Assembly (NCBI GenBank): GCA_004322425.1
Contig: SCVJ01000022.1
Coordinates: forward strand, 28,064 to 92,063
DNA: 64,000 nucleotides
Source of the DNA: Chitinophagaceae bacterium
GTDB lineage: Bacteria > Bacteroidota > Bacteroidia > Chitinophagales > Chitinophagaceae
Direction: 5' to 3'
The notes beneath the pieces were generated by a model. It did no database searches. It was not told where the DNA came from and saw only the letters and a program-made list of their open reading frames with translations. The translations under genes were made by a program, and so were the position numbers. Below are positions 18,772 through 28,595 of the stretch, piece by piece (positions within the stretch are counted from its first letter, which is position 1; the number at the start of each line of letters is the position of its first letter).

Positions 18772-19175
18772 AATATTTAGCATACATAATTCTGATTGGT
18801 TCGTTTTTTGCATGTTCTTCAAAAACAAAGGTCCCGAAAAATATTTTATCACAGCAAGAAATGAATCTTGTAATGTGGGATTTGATGCGTGCTGATGAAT
18901 ACACCGAAACGTATATTATGAAAGATAGTTCGCTGAACAAAAAAGCTGAAACTCAAAAATTATACAATCAAATATTTTCTTTACACGGAATTTCAAATGA
19001 AAAATTTCAAACCAGTATTAATTTTTACCAATCTCGCCCCGATTTATTAAAACAAATTATAGACTCACTTAGAAGAAATGAACGCCGAGCTATCGACGAA
19101 AGGATAATAGATGAAAAGACAAGTTCGATTTCAGTAAATGTCAAGAAAAAAATAAAAGCAAAACAAGCAAATTAA
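18768..19175 (+). CDS. DUF4296 lipoprotein
   Basis: Lipobox GSFFACSS; ILSQQEMNLVMWDLMRADEYTE; ATGA overlap with upstream gene. Confidence 0.75.
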   Translation: MKYLAYIILIGSFFACSSKTKVPKNILSQQEMNLVMWDLMRADEYTETYIMKDSSLNKKAETQKLYNQIFSLHGISNEKFQTSINFYQSRPDLLKQIIDSLRRNERRAIDERIIDEKTSSISVNVKKKIKAKQAN

Positions 19176-19204
19176 AATTTTCAGCACCATTAATTAAAAG
19201 AAAT

Positions 19205-19903
19205 ATGAATAAAGTTGTAGTCAGTGCAGTGGAAGCAATTAAAGATATTCAGGATGGTGCTACTATTATGTTGGGCGGATTTGGATTATGTGGGATACCG
19301 GAGAACTGTATCGATGCATTGTTTCAGAAGGGTGTCAAAAATTTAACTTGTATTGCTAATAATGCTGGAGTTGATGGATTTGGTTTGGGCAAGTTGCTCA
19401 AAACTCATCAAATAATAAAAATGATGAGTTCTTATGTTGGCGAAAATGAAGAATTTGAAAGGCAATTATTGCAAGGAGAGTTGGAGGTGGATCTCATTCC
19501 TCAGGGAACATTAGCCACTCGTATTGCCATGGCTGGAATGGGTATTCCTGCATTTTTTACGCCAGCTGGTGTGGGAACTGAAATAGCAATTGGAAAGGAG
19601 CAGCGATTGTTCAACAATAAAATGTATTTAATGGAAGAAGCTCTGCACGCTGATTTTGCAATTGTGAAAGCGTGGAAGGGAGATTGCTATGGTAATCTTG
19701 TTTTTAGAAAAACCAGTCGCAACTTTTCAACTTCAATGGCTAAGGCTGGAAAAATTACAATAGCAGAAGTAGAACAATTAGTTGAACCGGGCCAAATAGA
19801 TCCCGATGATGTTCATGTTGCAGGAATTTATGTACATCGAATATTTCAAGGAACTCAATATGAGAAAAGAATTGAAAAAAGAACTATTCAAATAAAAGAT
19901 TAA
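19205..19903 (+). CDS. scoA: 3-oxoacid/succinyl-CoA CoA-transferase subunit A
   Basis: [62 protein letters not shown]. Confidence 0.92.
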   Translation: MNKVVVSAVEAIKDIQDGATIMLGGFGLCGIPENCIDALFQKGVKNLTCIANNAGVDGFGLGKLLKTHQIIKMMSSYVGENEEFERQLLQGELEVDLIPQGTLATRIAMAGMGIPAFFTPAGVGTEIAIGKEQRLFNNKMYLMEEALHADFAIVKAWKGDCYGNLVFRKTSRNFSTSMAKAGKITIAEVEQLVEPGQIDPDDVHVAGIYVHRIFQGTQYEKRIEKRTIQIKD

Positions 19904-19926
19904 GTTATCTAATTCAAATTCAATAC

Positions 19927-20583
19927 ATGGCTTTAAATAAATACGAAATTGCAAAACGAATCGCTCAAGAATTGCGCGATGGGATGTATGTAAATCTTGG
20001 AATTGGAATTCCTACTTTGGTTGCCAATTTTGTTCCTGCTGGTATGCATATTATGTTACAAAGCGAAAATGGAATGTTGGGAATGGGCCCGTATCCATTG
20101 GAAGAAAACATTGATGCCGATTTGATTAATGCCGGAAAAGAAACTGTAACTATATTACCGGGCGGTGCTTTTTTTGATAGTGCAGAAAGTTTTGGAATGA
20201 TTCGTGCTGGTAAAGTTGATCTTACAGTATTGGGAGCCATGGAGGTTAGTGAAACCGGAGATATTGCCAATTGGAAAATACCCGGAAAAATGGTTAAAGG
20301 AATGGGTGGAGCAATGGATCTTGTGGCTAGTGCAAAAAATATTATTGTTGCCATGATGCACACAAATCCCAAAGGAGAATCGAAACTTTTATCAAAATGT
20401 TGCTTGCCATTAACTGGAATAAATTGTGTGAAAAGAATTGTAACTGAACTTGCTGTTTTAGATATAACACCTGATGGATTTAAACTTCTTGAACGGGCTC
20501 CAGGTGTAAGTATTGAAGAAATAAAATCAAAGACTGCCGGGAAACTTTTGATTGAAGGTGATGTTTGCGAAATGACTTTGTAA
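19927..20583 (+). CDS. scoB: 3-oxoacid/succinyl-CoA CoA-transferase subunit B
   Basis: [20 protein letters not shown]...[14 protein letters not shown]...[35 protein letters not shown]. Confidence 0.93.
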   Translation: MALNKYEIAKRIAQELRDGMYVNLGIGIPTLVANFVPAGMHIMLQSENGMLGMGPYPLEENIDADLINAGKETVTILPGGAFFDSAESFGMIRAGKVDLTVLGAMEVSETGDIANWKIPGKMVKGMGGAMDLVASAKNIIVAMMHTNPKGESKLLSKCCLPLTGINCVKRIVTELAVLDITPDGFKLLERAPGVSIEEIKSKTAGKLLIEGDVCEMTL

Positions 20584-20602
20584 TCAAAAAATATTTTAGT
20601 TT

Positions 20603-21445
20603 TTACTTTAGTTCGTTTAAAAAAATAGAGGGATTAGAAGCACTATCTTCCAATTTATTTTTCATATAAATTTCTTGTAATTTTAATATTGCATTTCTTC
20701 CTTCTTCTTCTAAAGTGAGTGAATAATTATTTACATATAATTCAATATGCTGACGAATTACATTTTCATTTAAAGATTGGGCTAAATCTTGAACGTATTG
20801 TGGAATAGTCGGATAGTTTTCCCAAGCAAATTCTAAACTTTTTCGAATCAGTGTTTGTATTTTGGAACTAATGAAAGGATCAATAGAACGTTTGATAGCT
20901 ATACCTCCGAGTGGAATTGGCAAATTCATTTTCTGCTCCCAAAGTGCTCCTAAGTCAGCCACTTTTTCAAGTCCCTTTTGATGATACGTAAAACGATTTT
21001 CATGAATGATTACTCCTAATTCAGTTTCTCCATTCAGTACAGCTTCTTCAATTGACGAAAATATTTTTGAAATTTTGAATTTTGTTTTTGGAAATGAAAA
21101 GTCGAGTAAAAGGTTTGCGGTAGTATTTATTCCAGGAATTGTAATGCTGCAAGATTCTATATTGGGTAGCTCAGCGTTTTCTTTTTTTATTAATAAAGGG
21201 CCTACACCTTTTCCAAGAGCGCTACCGCTATTTAATAAAACATAGCTGTCTTTTTTTTTAAAAAAGGAGGGAAAACTAAGTTTGCTAATATCCAATTTGT
21301 CATCTAAGGCCCACTGGTTAAGTGTTTCAATGTCTTCCAATACTATATCAAACTCAAGGCCTTCGGTATCAATTTTTTTATTAACCAAAGCGTCGAAGAT
21401 AAAAGTGTCGTTGGGACAAGTAGAAAAGCCAAGTGTATATCTCAA
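20603..21445 (-). CDS. mqnD: 1,4-dihydroxy-6-naphthoate synthase (futalosine menaquinone pathway)
   Basis: GFSTCPNDTFIFDALVN...DIETLNQWAL...DISKLSFPSF...LNSGSALGKGVGPLL; adjacent to futalosine hydrolase. Confidence 0.92.
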   Translation of the reverse strand: MRYTLGFSTCPNDTFIFDALVNKKIDTEGLEFDIVLEDIETLNQWALDDKLDISKLSFPSFFKKKDSYVLLNSGSALGKGVGPLLIKKENAELPNIESCSITIPGINTTANLLLDFSFPKTKFKISKIFSSIEEAVLNGETELGVIIHENRFTYHQKGLEKVADLGALWEQKMNLPIPLGGIAIKRSIDPFISSKIQTLIRKSLEFAWENYPTIPQYVQDLAQSLNENVIRQHIELYVNNYSLTLEEEGRNAILKLQEIYMKNKLEDSASNPSIFLNELK

Positions 21446-21463
21446 AAAAATAAGTTTAAAATA

Positions 21464-22102
21464 TTATTGAAGCAACTGAGTAAGTTCTTTATTTAAATTT
21501 TCAATTGAAGTTGACATATTCCATTTTTTTTTGTCTCTTTCACCAATGTAGTTGGAAATGCTTCGCAATTGGATAAATGGAATTTTTTCCATTAAACAAA
21601 CAAAATGAAGTGCGGCACCTTCCATACTTTCTACAACGGGATTGAATTTATCAATATAAAAATTTTTCTTTTTCAGATCAGTTGTTATTTCGTTTACAGA
21701 AATTCCTCGTACGGAGGGAATATTTAGTTTTTGAAATATCTGTTTATTTTCATTAATCAACCAACCCTTTTTATAGGGAAATTGATTTTGAGGAATTAGT
21801 TTTAAATCAAAAGTTGTTTTTAATTTTTTCAACTCAACAACACTCAAGTCGGCAATAGCTTCTTGGTTGATTGACATTACTTTTCCAAGTGGTATTTTTT
21901 TGTCGAAACATCCCGCCACTCCAGCTTGAATTACTAAATCATAATTTTTTAGTTGCAATTGCTTAGTTAAATGATAAGCTGTTGATGTAAGTCCAATGCC
22001 TGTAATTAAAATATCAATGGGCACCGTTGGAATGTTTTTTTTGTAAAAGGTAAGAAATGGATTTATTTCTTTAACTGTAGCAGCAAGTAAAAGGTAATTC
22101 AT
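21464..22102 (-). CDS. mqnB: Futalosine hydrolase
   Basis: PIDILITGIGLTSTAYHLTKQL...VIQAGVAGCFD...VESMEGAALHFVCL...IPFIQLRSISNYIGERD (nucleosidase family). Confidence 0.88.
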   Translation of the reverse strand: MNYLLLAATVKEINPFLTFYKKNIPTVPIDILITGIGLTSTAYHLTKQLQLKNYDLVIQAGVAGCFDKKIPLGKVMSINQEAIADLSVVELKKLKTTFDLKLIPQNQFPYKKGWLINENKQIFQKLNIPSVRGISVNEITTDLKKKNFYIDKFNPVVESMEGAALHFVCLMEKIPFIQLRSISNYIGERDKKKWNMSTSIENLNKELTQLLQ

Positions 22103-22143
22103 GAAAGCAAATGTCGGAATTATACTTACATCTTATTTACTAT

Positions 22144-22151
22144 TAACTTTG
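22144..22151 (+). promoter_or_regulatory. -7 box upstream of PTPS-PTPS-folE cluster
   Basis: TAACTTTG, 16 nt before the ATG at 22168. Confidence 0.45.
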
Positions 22152-22167
22152 CGCTTTCTAAAAAAGT

Positions 22168-22578
22168 ATGATTTATCTAACAAGATTGGAACAATTTAAT
22201 GCAGCACATCAACTGTATAATTCAGATTGGAGTGCCGCAAAGAATGAAGAAGTTTTTGGAAAATGTGCCAATAAAAATTGGCATGGGCATAATTATGATC
22301 TTTTTGTTACTATTAAAGGCGACCCTCATCCCGATACCGGATTTGTATTTGATGTAAAAAAACTGAGCAAAATTATTCGGGAGCATATTGTTAGTAAAAT
22401 AGATCATAAAAATTTAAACATGGATGTAGATTTTATGCGCGGGAAATTGTGCAGTACAGAAAATTTGGCCATTGGAATTTGGAATGAGTTGAGCCCGAAT
22501 TTACCAAATGGTGTGCTGTTGCATAGCATAAAATTGTACGAAACTCCAAGAGTATTTGTTGAATATTTTGGAGGGTAA
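22168..22578 (+). CDS. 6-pyruvoyl-tetrahydropterin synthase / 6-carboxytetrahydropterin synthase family, copy 1
   Basis: FNAAHQLYN...NEEVFGKCANKNWHGHNYDLFVTIKGDPHPDTGFVFDVKKL...IDHKNLNMDV...STENLAI...KLYETP. Confidence 0.9.
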   Translation: MIYLTRLEQFNAAHQLYNSDWSAAKNEEVFGKCANKNWHGHNYDLFVTIKGDPHPDTGFVFDVKKLSKIIREHIVSKIDHKNLNMDVDFMRGKLCSTENLAIGIWNELSPNLPNGVLLHSIKLYETPRVFVEYFGG

Positions 22579-22611
22579 ATAGCTGGAGAAGTTAAAATAT
22601 ATTTTATCATC

Positions 22612-23028
22612 ATGAATAATAAAGTAGCTGTAATAAGAAAAGAACATTTCAATGCTGCACATCGGCTATTCAATTCCAATTGGGATGATGCTACTAATGA
22701 AAAAGTTTTTGGCAAATGCTCCTGGCCAAACTATCATGGACATAACTACGAGTTGGAGGTAAAAGTTACTGGAATACCAAATCCGACAACAGGATGCGTT
22801 ATTAATCTAAAAGTGCTTAGTGAATTAGTAAAAAAAGAAATCCATTCTCGATTTGATCACAAAAATTTAAATTTAGATACAGATGAATTCAAAGATTTGA
22901 TTCCTACTGCAGAAAATATTATTTTGGTTATTTATAATTTATTACGACCGCATATTCAGGAAAATATGGATCTTCATCTTCGACTTTATGAAACTTCTAA
23001 AAATTTTGTTGAATATCCTGTTGTTTAA
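22612..23028 (+). CDS. 6-pyruvoyl-tetrahydropterin synthase / 6-carboxytetrahydropterin synthase family, copy 2
   Basis: FNAAHRLFN...NEKVFGKCSWPNYHGHNYELEVKVTGIPNPTTGCVINLKVL...FDHKNLNLDTD...TAENIIL...RLYETS. Confidence 0.9.
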   Translation: MNNKVAVIRKEHFNAAHRLFNSNWDDATNEKVFGKCSWPNYHGHNYELEVKVTGIPNPTTGCVINLKVLSELVKKEIHSRFDHKNLNLDTDEFKDLIPTAENIILVIYNLLRPHIQENMDLHLRLYETSKNFVEYPVV

Positions 23029-23040
23029 TTTTATTTCAAT

Positions 23041-23637
23041 ATGGCATATAATAAAGAAGAAAAATTTGATAAGGAGATTACCGATAAGCTAATGCAGCAT
23101 TACAAAGAAGCCATTAACTTATTAGGCGAAGATGCAAATAGGGAAGGACTTATAAAAACTCCCGAAAGAGTAGCGAAATCTTTGCAGTTTCTTACGCAAG
23201 GTTATAATTTAGATGCAAAAAGCATTATTGAATCTGCAAAATTCAAAGAATCGGTGAGTGAAATGATTGTAGTGAAAAATATTGAACTATACAGTTTATG
23301 CGAACATCATTTACTTCCTTTTTTTGGAAAAGTACATATTGCATATATCCCCAACGGATGGATTACAGGATTGAGTAAGCTTGCCAGAGTAGTAGATGTT
23401 TATGCACGAAGGTTGCAAGTACAAGAGCGATTGACTATTCAAATTAAAGATGCTATTAAAGAAACACTCAATCCGCTTGGAGTAGCCGTGGTTATTGAAG
23501 CACAGCATTTATGTATGATGATGCGTGGCGTGCAAAAACAAAATTCTGTAACTACAACTTCAGCTTTTGATGGAGAATTTCATGAGAACTCTACTCGAAG
23601 CGAATTTTTAAAACTGATCAGCACCGATTTGGGATAG
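23041..23637 (+). CDS. folE: GTP cyclohydrolase I
   Basis: [20 protein letters not shown]...[36 protein letters not shown]...[10 protein letters not shown]. Confidence 0.97.
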   Translation: MAYNKEEKFDKEITDKLMQHYKEAINLLGEDANREGLIKTPERVAKSLQFLTQGYNLDAKSIIESAKFKESVSEMIVVKNIELYSLCEHHLLPFFGKVHIAYIPNGWITGLSKLARVVDVYARRLQVQERLTIQIKDAIKETLNPLGVAVVIEAQHLCMMMRGVQKQNSVTTTSAFDGEFHENSTRSEFLKLISTDLG

Positions 23638-23663
23638 TAACAATCTTACAAAAAATATACAAC

Positions 23664-24554
23664 ATGAAGCAGGCATATATATTTCCCGGACAAGGTTCAC
23701 AGTTTTCAGGAATGGGAAAATTATATTATGAAAATAGTTTTTTTGCAAAAAAGCTATTTGAACAAGCAAACGAAATTTTAGGATTTCGTATTTCCGATAT
23801 CATGTTTAACGGGAGTGACGACGAATTGAAACAAACTAATGTAACACAACCAGCCATTTTTTTACATTCTGTAATTGCCTATAAAAGTATCGAAAATGCA
23901 AAACCCGATATGGTTGCTGGTCATTCATTAGGCGAATTTTCTGCACTCGTAGCAAATAATGTCCTTCATTTTGAGGATGCCTTGCAATTGGTTTCTGTTC
24001 GCGCTAAAGCAATGCAAAAGGCATGCGAATTAAAGCCGTCTTCAATGGCCGCCGTATTGAATTTGGGAGAGGAACAAGTAGAACAAATTTGTGCAAATAT
24101 TTTGCAAGAAACGAATGAAGTTGTTGTTGCCGCCAATTACAATTGTCCTGGACAATTGGTAATAAGTGGTTCGCTTAAAGGAATTGAAATTGCTTGTGAA
24201 AGAATGAAAGCAGCCGGTGCTAAACGGGCATTGGTTTTACCGGTTGGAGGAGCATTTCATTCGCCATTAATGGATCCGGCAAAAGATGAATTAAAAATTG
24301 CCATTGATGCTACTAAATTCTACGAACCCAGTTGTGCTATTTATCAAAATGTAGTTGCTAAAGCAGTGATGGATAAGGATGAAATGAAAAGTAATTTGGT
24401 AATGCAATTAACTAGTGCTGTAAAATGGACTCAATCTGTTCAAGCTATGATTATAGATGGAGCTTCACAGTTTATTGAGGTTGGACCAGGCAAGGTTTTG
24501 CAGGGCTTGGTAATGAAAATTAATAAAGAAATGCAAGTATCTGGCGTTAGTTAA
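23664..24554 (+). CDS. fabD: Malonyl-CoA:ACP transacylase
   Basis: YIFPGQGSQFSGMGKLYYE...MVAGHSLGEFSALVA (active Ser)...GGAFHSPLM (active His). Confidence 0.96.
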   Translation: MKQAYIFPGQGSQFSGMGKLYYENSFFAKKLFEQANEILGFRISDIMFNGSDDELKQTNVTQPAIFLHSVIAYKSIENAKPDMVAGHSLGEFSALVANNVLHFEDALQLVSVRAKAMQKACELKPSSMAAVLNLGEEQVEQICANILQETNEVVVAANYNCPGQLVISGSLKGIEIACERMKAAGAKRALVLPVGGAFHSPLMDPAKDELKIAIDATKFYEPSCAIYQNVVAKAVMDKDEMKSNLVMQLTSAVKWTQSVQAMIIDGASQFIEVGPGKVLQGLVMKINKEMQVSGVS

Positions 24555-24999
24555 TTTCAATTGCGCAATTCACCCATTCCGCATCGAAATTTGTTTTATA
24601 CTTTTTATAAAAATTTATAGCTGGTTCGTTCCATTCTAGTACTTGCCATACAATAGCGCCGAATTTTTTTTCTTGCGATTCTACTATCAAACGGTCCATT
24701 AATAGTTTGCCGATGCCTTTCCTTCTAGCCGATTCTGTTACAAGAATATCTTCTAAATACATTCGCTGTCCTTTCCAAGTAGAGTAACGAATATAGTACA
24801 GAGCAAAACCAAGAATCAAACCTTCTTCTTCAGCTACAAAAGCCCACCAAACAGGATTATTGCCAAAACCGCTTTCTATAAAATGGGCCAACGTTACAGT
24901 TACTTCATTTGGCGCTCGTTCATAAGTAGCCAGTTCTTGAATCAACTCTAATAATCTTGGGCAATCTTCTTTTGCAGTGCGACGAATATCAATACTCAT
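24547..24999 (-). CDS. GNAT family N-acetyltransferase
   Basis: IRRTAKEDCPRLLELIQELATYERAP...YLEDILVTESARRKGIGKLLMDRLI. Confidence 0.9.
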   Translation of the reverse strand: MSIDIRRTAKEDCPRLLELIQELATYERAPNEVTVTLAHFIESGFGNNPVWWAFVAEEEGLILGFALYYIRYSTWKGQRMYLEDILVTESARRKGIGKLLMDRLIVESQEKKFGAIVWQVLEWNEPAINFYKKYKTNFDAEWVNCAIEIN

Positions 25000-25033
25000 A
25001 ATCTTTTAATCATTTAAAATCAAACTAAATGTA

Positions 25034-26257
25034 TCAGTTAAGTGCTTGCTCCAAATCATTGAGAATATCCTGAATATTTTCAAGGCCAACACTCATTCTA
25101 ATTAATCCATCTGTAATACCATATTTTTCTCTTTCTTCTTTGGGAACACAATAATGCGTCATGGAAGCCGGATGACTTAAAATAGTTTCGGCTGTTCCCA
25201 ATGAAACGGTGCGAATACAGAGGTTTAATTTATTCATAAAATCAATACCACCTTGTTTGCCGTTTTTTAATTCAAAGCTCATCATGGCGCCGGCATGCTT
25301 CATTTGCTTCTTTGCAATAGCATAGTCGTTATGAGAAGTAAGCCCGTTGTAGTTGACTTTCGCAACGGCTTTGTGTGTTTCCAAAAAATGGGCTACTTGT
25401 TGTGCATTAAAGCAGTGTCGTTCCATTCTTAATTCTAATGTTTTTATTCCTTGATTTAATAAAAACGCATCGAAGGGATTACTGTTGCCTCCCAATAAAC
25501 GATAAGTCTTTGTAATACTACCGTTCATTTTATCAATATCTTTTCCGATTAAAATTCCGCCAATCGCAGTTCCGTGGCCGTTTAAAAATTTGGTGGTGCT
25601 GTGAAAAACATAATCTACAGCATAGCGAAACGGTTGTTGCAAATACGGAGTGGCAAATGTATTATCCACTGCTGTCAATAGGTTGTGATTTTTAGCAAGT
25701 TTTGTGAGGGCATCCAAATCAATACACTGAAGAGTGGGATTTGCAGGAGTTTCCAAATACATCAATTTTATTCCGGTATTTTCCTTTATGGCTGCTTCGG
25801 CTTTATTTAAATCACGTAGATCAACAATAATTGGTTCAATACCTAATGGTGGAAGAATTTTTGAAATCAATTCTTCCAATCCACCATAAAGAGAAAAATG
25901 AGTTAGAACTTTATCTCCAGTTTTCAAATTTCCAAACATCAACGTACTTAATGCAGCCATGCCCGAAGAATGTAAAAGTGCTTTTACTTCTAATGGATTA
26001 CCCGTGGCATCAGTAATGCCTAATGTTTCTAAAGCTGAAATTTTCTTTTCTACCTCCGTAAAATTGGGATTTCCCCAACGGCTATAAATATATCCTTCTT
26101 CTTCACCGCTAAAGCGCCGCATTCCTTGTTCTGCATTGTCGTACACAAAAGTAGAGGATGCATAAATGGGTGTAATATGCGCAAACATTGGATCTTGGCT
26201 ATGCCCAGCATGAAGCGCAACCGAGCTAAAGCCCGAAAGTGGATAACTTTTCTTCAT
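25034..26257 (-). CDS. Trans-sulfuration PLP enzyme (cystathionine gamma-synthase / methionine gamma-lyase family)
   Basis: PIYASSTFVYDN...EGYIYSRWGNPN...LHSSGMAALST...VDNTFATPYLQQP...HSTTKFLNGHGTAIGG (PLP Lys)...SVGLENIQDI. Confidence 0.93.
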   Translation of the reverse strand: MKKSYPLSGFSSVALHAGHSQDPMFAHITPIYASSTFVYDNAEQGMRRFSGEEEGYIYSRWGNPNFTEVEKKISALETLGITDATGNPLEVKALLHSSGMAALSTLMFGNLKTGDKVLTHFSLYGGLEELISKILPPLGIEPIIVDLRDLNKAEAAIKENTGIKLMYLETPANPTLQCIDLDALTKLAKNHNLLTAVDNTFATPYLQQPFRYAVDYVFHSTTKFLNGHGTAIGGILIGKDIDKMNGSITKTYRLLGGNSNPFDAFLLNQGIKTLELRMERHCFNAQQVAHFLETHKAVAKVNYNGLTSHNDYAIAKKQMKHAGAMMSFELKNGKQGGIDFMNKLNLCIRTVSLGTAETILSHPASMTHYCVPKEEREKYGITDGLIRMSVGLENIQDILNDLEQALN

Positions 26258-26359
26258 AAAAAAAAATTAAATATTGAAAATTTGTACCAACAAAAAAATC
26301 TAAAATCAAATGTAAATGATTTTATTTTTACCAGCTAACCATTCGTCAATACGAAAATT

Positions 26360-26854
26360 ATGAAAGAGTTATTATTGTCGCTAGCATCTTATAATGTTTG
26401 GGCCAATCAAAAGTTAGCAAATTCTATTTTGTTATTAACGGAAGAAAAACAAAGAGAAGAAATACCCAGTAGTTTTAAAAGTTTATTAGCCACAATTCTG
26501 CACTTGTGGGATGCTGAAAGCATTTGGTGGCAACGAATAAAATTAAATGAGCGTGTAATTATACCTAGCGAAAATTTTAATGGGACAATGGCAGAGGCTG
26601 TAAATGGGTTACTTCATCAATCATTACAATGGCAAGAATGGGTTAACAATGCTTCAGAGCCTGCTTTAAATCATGTAGTTCAATATCATAATTTTAAAAG
26701 CGAACATTACAAACAACCAGTTTATCAAATGCTAATCCATGTTTATAATCATAGCACTTATCATCGGGGACAACTCGTAAATATGTTACGACAATTAGGA
26801 ATACAAAAAATACCTCAAACTGATTTTATTGTTTATTCTCGTTCCAAAAAGTAG
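26360..26854 (+). CDS. DinB family protein
   Basis: LLSLASYNVWANQKLAN...LATILHLWDAESIWWQR...HVYNHSTYHRGQLVNMLRQLG (metal-binding His). Confidence 0.88.
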   Translation: MKELLLSLASYNVWANQKLANSILLLTEEKQREEIPSSFKSLLATILHLWDAESIWWQRIKLNERVIIPSENFNGTMAEAVNGLLHQSLQWQEWVNNASEPALNHVVQYHNFKSEHYKQPVYQMLIHVYNHSTYHRGQLVNMLRQLGIQKIPQTDFIVYSRSKK

Positions 26855-26867
26855 TCTTGTTGACTAA

Positions 26868-27860
26868 TTAATAAGCCCACTTTACCAAAGTAGCTCCCCA
26901 AGTAAATCCACCGCCAAAGGCAGCCAACACGAGGTAATCACCTTTTACTAATTTATTTTCCCAATCCCACAAACAAAGTGGAATGGTACCGGAAGTTGTG
27001 TTTCCATATCGCTGAATATTGAGCATCACTTTATCAGGATTCAACCCCATTCTATTAGCCGTGGCATCAATAATTCTTTTATTTGCTTGATGAGGTACTA
27101 ACCATGCTATATCATCTCCCGTCATTTTATTTTTCTCTAAAAGTTCGGCACTCACATCCGCCATTCCTTTTACAGCAAATTTGAAAACGGGTTGCCCATC
27201 TTGAAAAGCATAATGCTCTTTTGCTAAAACAGTTTCAATGGAAGCAGGTTTTAAAGATCCACCTGCTTTTAAATGAAGATATTTACAACCGCTGCCATCA
27301 CTTTTTAAAAGACTGTCTAAAACACCAAAGCCATTTTCATTGGCTTCCAACAAAACGGCACCGGCACCATCGCCAAAAATGACACAGGTGGCGCGATCAC
27401 TGTAGTCGATAATTGAACTCATTTTATCAGCGCCGCAGACGACAACTTTTTTGTAGCGTCCACTTTCTATTAGCGAAGCACCAAGCGTAAGGGAATAAAG
27501 AAAACCTGAGCAAGCTGCACTAACATCAAAGCCCCATGCATTTGTAGCACCTATTTTATCGCAAACAATAGTAGCGGTTGCCGGAAATACCATATCGGGT
27601 GTAACAGTAGCAACAATTAAACATTCAATTTCATTGGGGTTTATTCCTCTTTTTTCACAGATTTGTTTTACCGCCGGTACTACCATATCGGAAGTTGCTA
27701 ATCCTTCTCCTTTCAAAATTCTTCTTTCTTCAATTCCTGTTCGGGTTTTAATCCACTCATCGTTGGTGTCCACCATTTTTTCTAAGTCAAAATTGGTGAG
27801 TTTGTCTTCTGGTACAAACCCTCCAACAGCAGTAATTGCAGCAGTAATTTTCCCTTTCAT
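26868..27860 (-). CDS. fabH: 3-oxoacyl-ACP synthase III
   Basis: [14 protein letters not shown]...[12 protein letters not shown]...[10 protein letters not shown]...VPHQANKRI...[11 protein letters not shown]...[15 protein letters not shown]. Confidence 0.97.
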   Translation of the reverse strand: MKGKITAAITAVGGFVPEDKLTNFDLEKMVDTNDEWIKTRTGIEERRILKGEGLATSDMVVPAVKQICEKRGINPNEIECLIVATVTPDMVFPATATIVCDKIGATNAWGFDVSAACSGFLYSLTLGASLIESGRYKKVVVCGADKMSSIIDYSDRATCVIFGDGAGAVLLEANENGFGVLDSLLKSDGSGCKYLHLKAGGSLKPASIETVLAKEHYAFQDGQPVFKFAVKGMADVSAELLEKNKMTGDDIAWLVPHQANKRIIDATANRMGLNPDKVMLNIQRYGNTTSGTIPLCLWDWENKLVKGDYLVLAAFGGGFTWGATLVKWAY

Positions 27861-27957
27861 TTTTCAAAAAATATAGAGGCGAAAATAATAAATTTTATGC
27901 TCTTTTATTTTTTAAAATCAAGCAAGAAGACGTCTTAGAAAGGAGGGCATTTTATCT

Positions 27958-27965
27958 TATATTCG
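27958..27965 (+). promoter_or_regulatory. -7-like box immediately upstream of ruvA
   Basis: TATATTCG (variant TAnnTTCG), 5 nt before the ATG at 27971; no -33 seen. Confidence 0.35.
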
Positions 27966-27970
27966 CAAGC

Positions 27971-28555
27971 ATGATTGCATATCTGAAAGGGAATTATTTT
28001 CATAAAACTCCAGCATCTGTTCAAGTAGAAGTAAACGGAGTGGGCTATGATGTTCAAATTACTCTAAATACGTATTCAAAAATTCAACATCTTGAAAGTG
28101 GAACTCTGCATACCCATTTGCTGATAAGAGAAGATGCACACATACTTTACGGATTTTTTGAACTTGCCGAGAAAGAAATGTTTTTAAATTTAATTAGTGT
28201 TTCGGGCATTGGTTCTTCTACCGCAAGAATTATGCTTTCCTCCATGAAACCCGATGATTTGGTTCGGGCAATTAGTATTGCCGATGTAAAAACCTTGGAA
28301 ACCGTAAAAGGAATTGGTAAAAAAACAGCGGAAAGAATGGTTCTTGAATTACGAGATAAACTAGCCAAACATCCGCTTCAATCAGATATTTCACCACTGA
28401 AACACAATAGCTTACAATCAGATTCGTTAAATGCACTGATGGCTTTGGGTATTGCTCGAAATGCAGCCGATCAAGCGATTCAAAAAGTAATGCACACCAA
28501 TCCTTCTATTGGTTCAATAGAAGAAGTCATCAAACTAGCATTAAAAACAGTTTAG
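27971..28555 (+). CDS. ruvA: Holliday junction branch migration protein RuvA
   Basis: MIAYLKGNYFHKTPASVQVEVNGVGYDVQI...LLIREDAHILYGF...LISVSGIGSSTA...LETVKGIGKKTAERMVLELRDKL. Confidence 0.97.
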   Translation: MIAYLKGNYFHKTPASVQVEVNGVGYDVQITLNTYSKIQHLESGTLHTHLLIREDAHILYGFFELAEKEMFLNLISVSGIGSSTARIMLSSMKPDDLVRAISIADVKTLETVKGIGKKTAERMVLELRDKLAKHPLQSDISPLKHNSLQSDSLNALMALGIARNAADQAIQKVMHTNPSIGSIEEVIKLALKTV

Positions 28556-28595
28556 CCTATTATTGAATTTTACAAAACAAATTTGGTAAGATAGT

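Noticed and set aside
19965-20372. 135-aa minus-strand ORF
   Set aside because: Antisense to scoB, which has unmistakable CoA-transferase motifs.
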